A model generated the notes under the pieces. The model made no database searches and was not told where the DNA came from. It saw nothing but the letters and a program-made list of their open reading frames with translations. Below are positions 5,640-9,363 of a stretch of 9,363 nt of DNA, piece after piece; positions within the stretch are counted from its first letter, which is position 1, and every line of letters begins with the position of its first letter. The translations under genes were made by a program, and so were the position numbers. The stretch is from Eubacteriales bacterium. GTDB lineage: Bacteria; Bacillota; Clostridia; Oscillospirales; Oscillospiraceae. Location: assembly GCA_030528965.1 (NCBI GenBank), contig JAUMXS010000048.1:1-9363 (forward strand), in the 5' to 3' direction.

Positions 5640-7225
5640 TCTTCGTCCTCTTCAAAGCTCATGTTTTCCAGATACAGTTCGGAAAACAGTTCGGAACCGG
5701 AGAGTTCATGATAGCTGCAGCAGGCGGAAAACGTTTCCAGTTCTGCGCGTTTATCCGGATCGAGTGCCAGTGCGGCACCGGCGCCGGCGGCATTCCCGAC
5801 ATGACGGATCTTGTCCTTCGGGACCGGAGGCAGCAGACCGATGCGCAGCGCACTGTCCAGATCCATGTAGGCGCCGAAGCCACCGGCTATGAGCAGCGAA
5901 TCTATATCTTCGGGGTTCTTTCCGCATAGGGAGAGAAGCGTTTCGGCACCGGCGCGAAGTGCCGCCTTGGCCAGCTGCAGTTCCCGCAGATCCTGCGAGG
6001 AGACATAGACCTCCTCCGTCAGATAAAAGCGCGGGAATCCCTTTTCATCCCGCCGCAGGAAAGGCTGCAGAGCTTCCGGCGCTTCTTCCGGGGGAAGAAG
6101 TCTTCCCGAAGGCGTCATGGCCCCGCAGGTGAGCAGAGCGGCGGCGGCGTCAATGAGACCGCTTCCGCAGAGTCCGCGTGCCGGGACATTGCCCAGAACG
6201 TGAGGGACGGGGATGCCGTTTTTCAAATATACACGGTCCACAGCCCCGTCGGAGGCATCCATACCGCAGGAGATCTCCGCGCCCTCAAAAGCGGGACCCG
6301 CGGCGGCGGCACAGCAGAGGAAACCGTTTTTGTTGCCCAGTCCCATCTCCCCATTCGTGCCGATGTCGAGGTACAGACAAAGTCCATCTTCCTCCGCTGA
6401 TCCGGAAGCATAAAGACCGGCCGTGACATCTCCGCCCACATAGCCCGCCAGAGCCGGCGTGAGATAAAGCACAGCTCCCGGCGCGAACCCGGGGAAAAAG
6501 TCAGAGGCATCCTGTTCCAGTCCAAACAGGCTCAGAGGGGTAAAGGGAGCCGTGCCGAGACTGACGGGCGACAAACCGGCAAAAATGTGCTGCATAGTGG
6601 TATTGCCCGCAATAGAGACACGCTGAATGTCTTCCGTACGGTGGTTTGTATTGCGGCACAGTTTCTGTGCCAGGTCAAGGATTTGCTCCCGAATCAGTGC
6701 AGTGAGCTGTTCCTGTCCGTCGGAGGAGGAACAGTGCCGGATCCGGGAAAGCACATCCGCGCCGAAGGCACGCTGCGCGCTGCGTCCGCCGTATGCGCCG
6801 AGAAAGCGCCCTGAAGAAAGATCGTACAGGAAACATGCCACCGTGGTGGTCCCGATATCCACGGCGAGACCCAGTCCCTCTCCGCGGGGAGAAATGTTTT
6901 CCGCACCGGTCATCAGAGTCCGGGCGGCGGCCCGCTGCGGGAGCGTGATTGTGCAGTCTCCCGCGGGTCTCCAGCGGCAGGCGGGCAGTTCTTCATCCTG
7001 CACGGTGCGGCACGTGTGTGCGCCTGAAAGGGGGCTAATGGTTCCCGTTATGCGCACCAGACAGGCACCGCAGCGTCCGAGACCGTCGCAGGGGGCGGCA
7101 GGTTCCTGAAAACCCGCGCTGCGCAGGGCAGAGAGAATGCTCTCCCCACCCTGCGCAGTGATCTTTTTTTCTGTTTTCCCCTCAGAAACGGTGAGGGTAT
7201 ATGTTTTGGAAGAATCAGCCGTCAT
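5636..7225 (-). CDS. ASKHA-domain corrinoid-activation protein with N-terminal 2Fe-2S ferredoxin (RACE/RamA-like, DUF4445)
   Basis: These proteins use ATP to push an electron onto oxidised Co(II) corrinoid proteins and so reactivate B12-dependent methyltransferases (established for RACE and RamA proteins). Residues 8-95 form a plant-type ferredoxin domain with Cys46, Cys52 and Cys55 (PCDGLGRCGACLVRI) and a fourth ligand, probably Cys83 (ELPACRW). Cys72 is extra. From about 118 the ASKHA ATPase domain shows phosphate-1 (GLAVDIGTTTVACFLYD), phosphate-2 (LYLDIGTNGEMGLGN, 284-298) and adenosine (LIAGGFGAYMDL, 445-456) motifs. The 529-residue length is normal for ferredoxin-ASKHA forms. ATG 7225 has GAGG 10 bases upstream. 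It overlaps the DUF2284 gene by 4 bases. No corrinoid protein or methyltransferase is in view, so the target is encoded elsewhere. The upstream spacer has no clear promoter. Family call strong; physiological partner unknown. Confidence 0.9.
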   Translation of the reverse strand: MTADSSKTYTLTVSEGKTEKKITAQGGESILSALRSAGFQEPAAPCDGLGRCGACLVRITGTISPLSGAHTCRTVQDEELPACRWRPAGDCTITLPQRAAARTLMTGAENISPRGEGLGLAVDIGTTTVACFLYDLSSGRFLGAYGGRSAQRAFGADVLSRIRHCSSSDGQEQLTALIREQILDLAQKLCRNTNHRTEDIQRVSIAGNTTMQHIFAGLSPVSLGTAPFTPLSLFGLEQDASDFFPGFAPGAVLYLTPALAGYVGGDVTAGLYASGSAEEDGLCLYLDIGTNGEMGLGNKNGFLCCAAAAGPAFEGAEISCGMDASDGAVDRVYLKNGIPVPHVLGNVPARGLCGSGLIDAAAALLTCGAMTPSGRLLPPEEAPEALQPFLRRDEKGFPRFYLTEEVYVSSQDLRELQLAKAALRAGAETLLSLCGKNPEDIDSLLIAGGFGAYMDLDSALRIGLLPPVPKDKIRHVGNAAGAGAALALDPDKRAELETFSACCSYHELSGSELFSELYLENMSFEEDEE

Positions 7226-7314
7226 TTTTTCAGCGCCTCGTAAGAAAATGTCAGAAAAACCAGCGTTTCAGGTTCTGCCAGAAGTTCTCCCGATGCAGCC
7301 TTTTTCACGGTCCG

Positions 7315-7349
7315 ACACGTGTGTACAATTCAGACGTTCAGCCACGTGG
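7315..7349. promoter_or_regulatory. Pair of 8-bp CACGTG palindromes upstream of the ASKHA gene
   Basis: ACACGTGT (7315-7322) and CCACGTGG (7342-7349) are perfect 8-base palindromes with centres 27 bases apart, 90 to 125 bases upstream of the ASKHA start codon. Two copies in a 35-base stretch suggest a regulator binding site, but I cannot name a regulator and chance is possible in GC-rich DNA. Confidence 0.25.
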
Positions 7350-7365
7350 ACGCTTGCAGGGGAGA

Positions 7366-7405
7366 GGAATAAAACGTCCCAGGAGACGTGGGGACTCCTG
7401 GGACG
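7366..7405 (-). terminator. Intrinsic terminator of ppdK
   Basis: On the minus strand an 11-bp perfect stem CGTCCCAGGAG/CTCCTGGGACG (7405-7395 with 7385-7375), 9-base loop, is followed by TTTTATTCC. It begins 25 bases past the ppdK stop codon and separates ppdK from the downstream ASKHA gene on the same strand. Confidence 0.9.
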
Positions 7406-7429
7406 ATGGATTATAATGTGTTTAAATCG

Positions 7430-9363
7430 TCAGCGAGGGTTTTTGATCTGCGCATGAGCGGCAGCCAGACGTGCGATGGGCACGCGGAAGGGAGAGCAGC
7501 TCACATAATCCAGACCGGTGCGGTGGCAGAACTCCACGCTGGAGGGATCGCCGCCGTGTTCACCGCAGATGCCCAGATGCAGGTCGGGACGGGTGGAACG
7601 GCCCAGACGGGCAGCAATTTCCACCAGCTTGCCTACGCCGTTCTGATCCAGCCTCTCAAACGGGTCGGACTCGAAGATGTTCTTCTCGTAGTAGGAGGGC
7701 AGGAACTTACCGGCGTCGTCACGGCTGAAGCCGAAGGTCATCTGAGTGAGGTCATTGGTACCGAAGCTGAAGAATTCAGCTTCCGTGGCGATCTGGTCAG
7801 CAGTGATGGCGGCGCGCGGGATCTCGATCATGGTGCCGACACGGTAGGTGAGCTTGGCGCCCTTTTCTTCGATGACCTTATCGGCGGTGCTGCAGACGAT
7901 CTTCTTGACATAGCGAAGTTCGTTGACTTCACAGACCAGCGGGATCATGATCTCGGGAACGATATTGTAGCCGCACTCGGCATTGACATTGATGGCAGCC
8001 TCGATGATGGCGCGGGCCTGCATCTCGGCGATTTCGGGATAAGTGACGGGCAGACGGCAGCCGCGGTGACCCATCATGGGGTTCGCTTCGTGCAGGGAGT
8101 GGATGGTCTCCTGGATCTTCTCATAGGACAGGCCCATATCGTGGGCGAGGGAACGGATCTCTTCTTCCTCGGTGGGCAGGAACTCATGGAGAGGAGGATC
8201 CAGCAGACGGATGTTGACCGGACGGCCTTCCATGGCTTTGTAGATGCCCTCAAAGTCACCGCGCTGGATGGGCAGCAGCTGGCTCAGAGCGGAACGGCGC
8301 AGTTCCTCGGTGTCGGCGAGGATCATCTCACGCATGATGTGGATACGGTCGGCGGCAAAGAACATATGCTCGGTGCGGGTCAGACCGATGCCCTGAGCGC
8401 CGAATCTGACGGCAGCGGCAGCATCGTGCGGAGTGTCGGCATTGGTACGGATCTGGAGCTTGCGGATATCATCGGCCCAGCCCATGACAGTGGCGAAGTC
8501 ACCGGAAACGGTGGCATCCACAGTGGGGATCTTGCCGATGTAGACATTACCTGTGGAGCCGTCCAGAGACATGAAGTCGCCCTCGTTGATGCGGATATCA
8601 TCGATCATGAGGTACTTCTCTTCTTCATGGATGCGAACGGCGCTGCAGCCAGCGACACAGCAGGTGCCCATGCCGCGCGCGACAACGGCGGCGTGGCTGG
8701 TGCGGCCGCCGGTGGCGGTGAGGACGCCCTGAGAAACGGCCATACCCTCGATGTCCTCGGGGCTGGTCTCGGAACGGACGAGCAGAACGGGACCGTTCTT
8801 GGAAGCGGCCTTGGCATCCGCGGCGGTGAAGTAGACAGCACCGCAGGCGGCGCCGGGGGAAGCGGCCAGACCGGTGGCAACGGGCTTGGCTTCCGCCAGA
8901 GCCTTGGCATCAAACATCGGGTGGAGCAGAGCATCAAGCGTCTGAGGCTCGATCTTGAGGAGAGCTTCTTCGCGGGTGCAGAGGCCTTCGTTTACCATGT
9001 CGACAGCGACCTTGATAGCGGCCTGCGCGGTGCGCTTGCCGTTACGGGTCTGGAGCATGAAGAGCTTGCCGCCTTCAATGGTGAACTCCATGTCCTGCAT
9101 ATCCTTGTAGTGCTGCTCGAGCTTGTGGGCCACGGCGGCAAACTGTTCATAAGCTTCGGGGTTGGTCTCATGCAGCTGGTCGATGGTCTGGGGGGTACGG
9201 ATACCGGCCACGACGTCTTCGCCCTGGGCGTTCATGAGGAACTCACCGTAGAGGTGATTGTCACCGGTGGCGGGGTCACGGGTGAAAGCAACGCCGGTGC
9301 CGCAGTCGTCGCCCATGTTGCCGAATGCCATGGCCTGTACGTTTACGGCAGTGCCCCAGGAGT
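7430..9363 (-). CDS. ppdK: Pyruvate phosphate dikinase, C-terminal part (partial, cut by window edge)
   Basis: PPDK interconverts ATP + pyruvate + phosphate and AMP + phosphoenolpyruvate + diphosphate. In anaerobes it often serves glycolysis as well as gluconeogenesis. The last 643 residues are present; roughly 230 residues of the N-terminal ATP-binding domain lie beyond the right edge, and the first full codons read SWGTAVNVQAM, a conserved PPDK stretch. The swivelling phosphohistidine domain has TGGRTSHAAVVARGMG with the catalytic His codon at 8693-8695. The TIM-barrel pyruvate domain shows GIGLTRTEHMFF, NIRLLDPPLHEF, GTMIEIPRA, FSFGTNDLTQM and GICGEHGGDPSSVEFC. These hold counterparts of the Clostridium symbiosum Arg561, Arg617, Glu745, Asn768/Asp769 and Cys831 (Cys codon 7565-7567). 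All key residues visible are intact. The reading frame is unbroken and the end SPFRVPIARLAAAHAQIKNP is canonical. An intrinsic terminator follows at once. Confidence 0.98.
   Translation of the reverse strand, partial: SWGTAVNVQAMAFGNMGDDCGTGVAFTRDPATGDNHLYGEFLMNAQGEDVVAGIRTPQTIDQLHETNPEAYEQFAAVAHKLEQHYKDMQDMEFTIEGGKLFMLQTRNGKRTAQAAIKVAVDMVNEGLCTREEALLKIEPQTLDALLHPMFDAKALAEAKPVATGLAASPGAACGAVYFTAADAKAASKNGPVLLVRSETSPEDIEGMAVSQGVLTATGGRTSHAAVVARGMGTCCVAGCSAVRIHEEEKYLMIDDIRINEGDFMSLDGSTGNVYIGKIPTVDATVSGDFATVMGWADDIRKLQIRTNADTPHDAAAAVRFGAQGIGLTRTEHMFFAADRIHIMREMILADTEELRRSALSQLLPIQRGDFEGIYKAMEGRPVNIRLLDPPLHEFLPTEEEEIRSLAHDMGLSYEKIQETIHSLHEANPMMGHRGCRLPVTYPEIAEMQARAIIEAAINVNAECGYNIVPEIMIPLVCEVNELRYVKKIVCSTADKVIEEKGAKLTYRVGTMIEIPRAAITADQIATEAEFFSFGTNDLTQMTFGFSRDDAGKFLPSYYEKNIFESDPFERLDQNGVGKLVEIAARLGRSTRPDLHLGICGEHGGDPSSVEFCHRTGLDYVSCSPFRVPIARLAAAHAQIKNPR

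Overview
The window looks like a piece of a chromosome from an endospore-forming, fairly GC-rich member of the Clostridia, plausibly Oscillospirales (inference, not proven). The reasons are a BofA-family sporulation gene next to a YaaL/DUF2508-like gene, a clostridial-type pyruvate phosphate dikinase, a corrinoid-activator (RACE/RamA-type) protein with a DUF2284 partner, and strong AGGAGG-type ribosome binding sites. I see no phage, transposon, CRISPR or rRNA/tRNA gene. This is mostly core-genome housekeeping DNA.

Layout: (1) 1-1053, minus: the N-terminal 351 residues of Mfd, the transcription-repair coupling factor, running off the left edge. (2) 1054-1200: divergent promoter region. (3) 1201-3676, plus: a two-gene unit overlapping by 8 bases, encoding a TIGR03960-type radical SAM protein with a B12-binding-like N-terminus and its TIGR03936/DUF2344 partner. 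(4) 3677-4035: a gene-free stretch whose minus strand can fold into several consecutive stem-loops and ends in an intrinsic terminator beside the DUF2344 stop codon. It is the best candidate for an undescribed small RNA here. (5) 4036-4533, plus: a small DUF2508-like protein and BofA. (6) 4534-5019: a clear sigma-A-type promoter, then secG, then a strong terminator. (7) 5100-7225, minus: a RACE-type ASKHA/ferredoxin protein translationally coupled (ATGA) to a DUF2284 cysteine-rich protein. (8) 7226-7429: terminator of ppdK and a spacer with two CACGTG palindromes. (9) 7430-9363, minus: the C-terminal 643 residues of pyruvate phosphate dikinase, running off the right edge.

The genes form independent transcription units rather than one pathway. 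The most function-rich linkages are the radical SAM/DUF2344 pair, whose substrate is unknown to me, and the RACE/DUF2284 pair. The latter probably supplies ATP-driven low-potential electrons to a corrinoid protein encoded elsewhere. No completely new multi-gene system is evident. The notable leads are the candidate RNA in 3677-3936, the RACE-DUF2284 coupling without a nearby methyltransferase, and an mfd promoter placed so close to the start codon that the mRNA may be leaderless.
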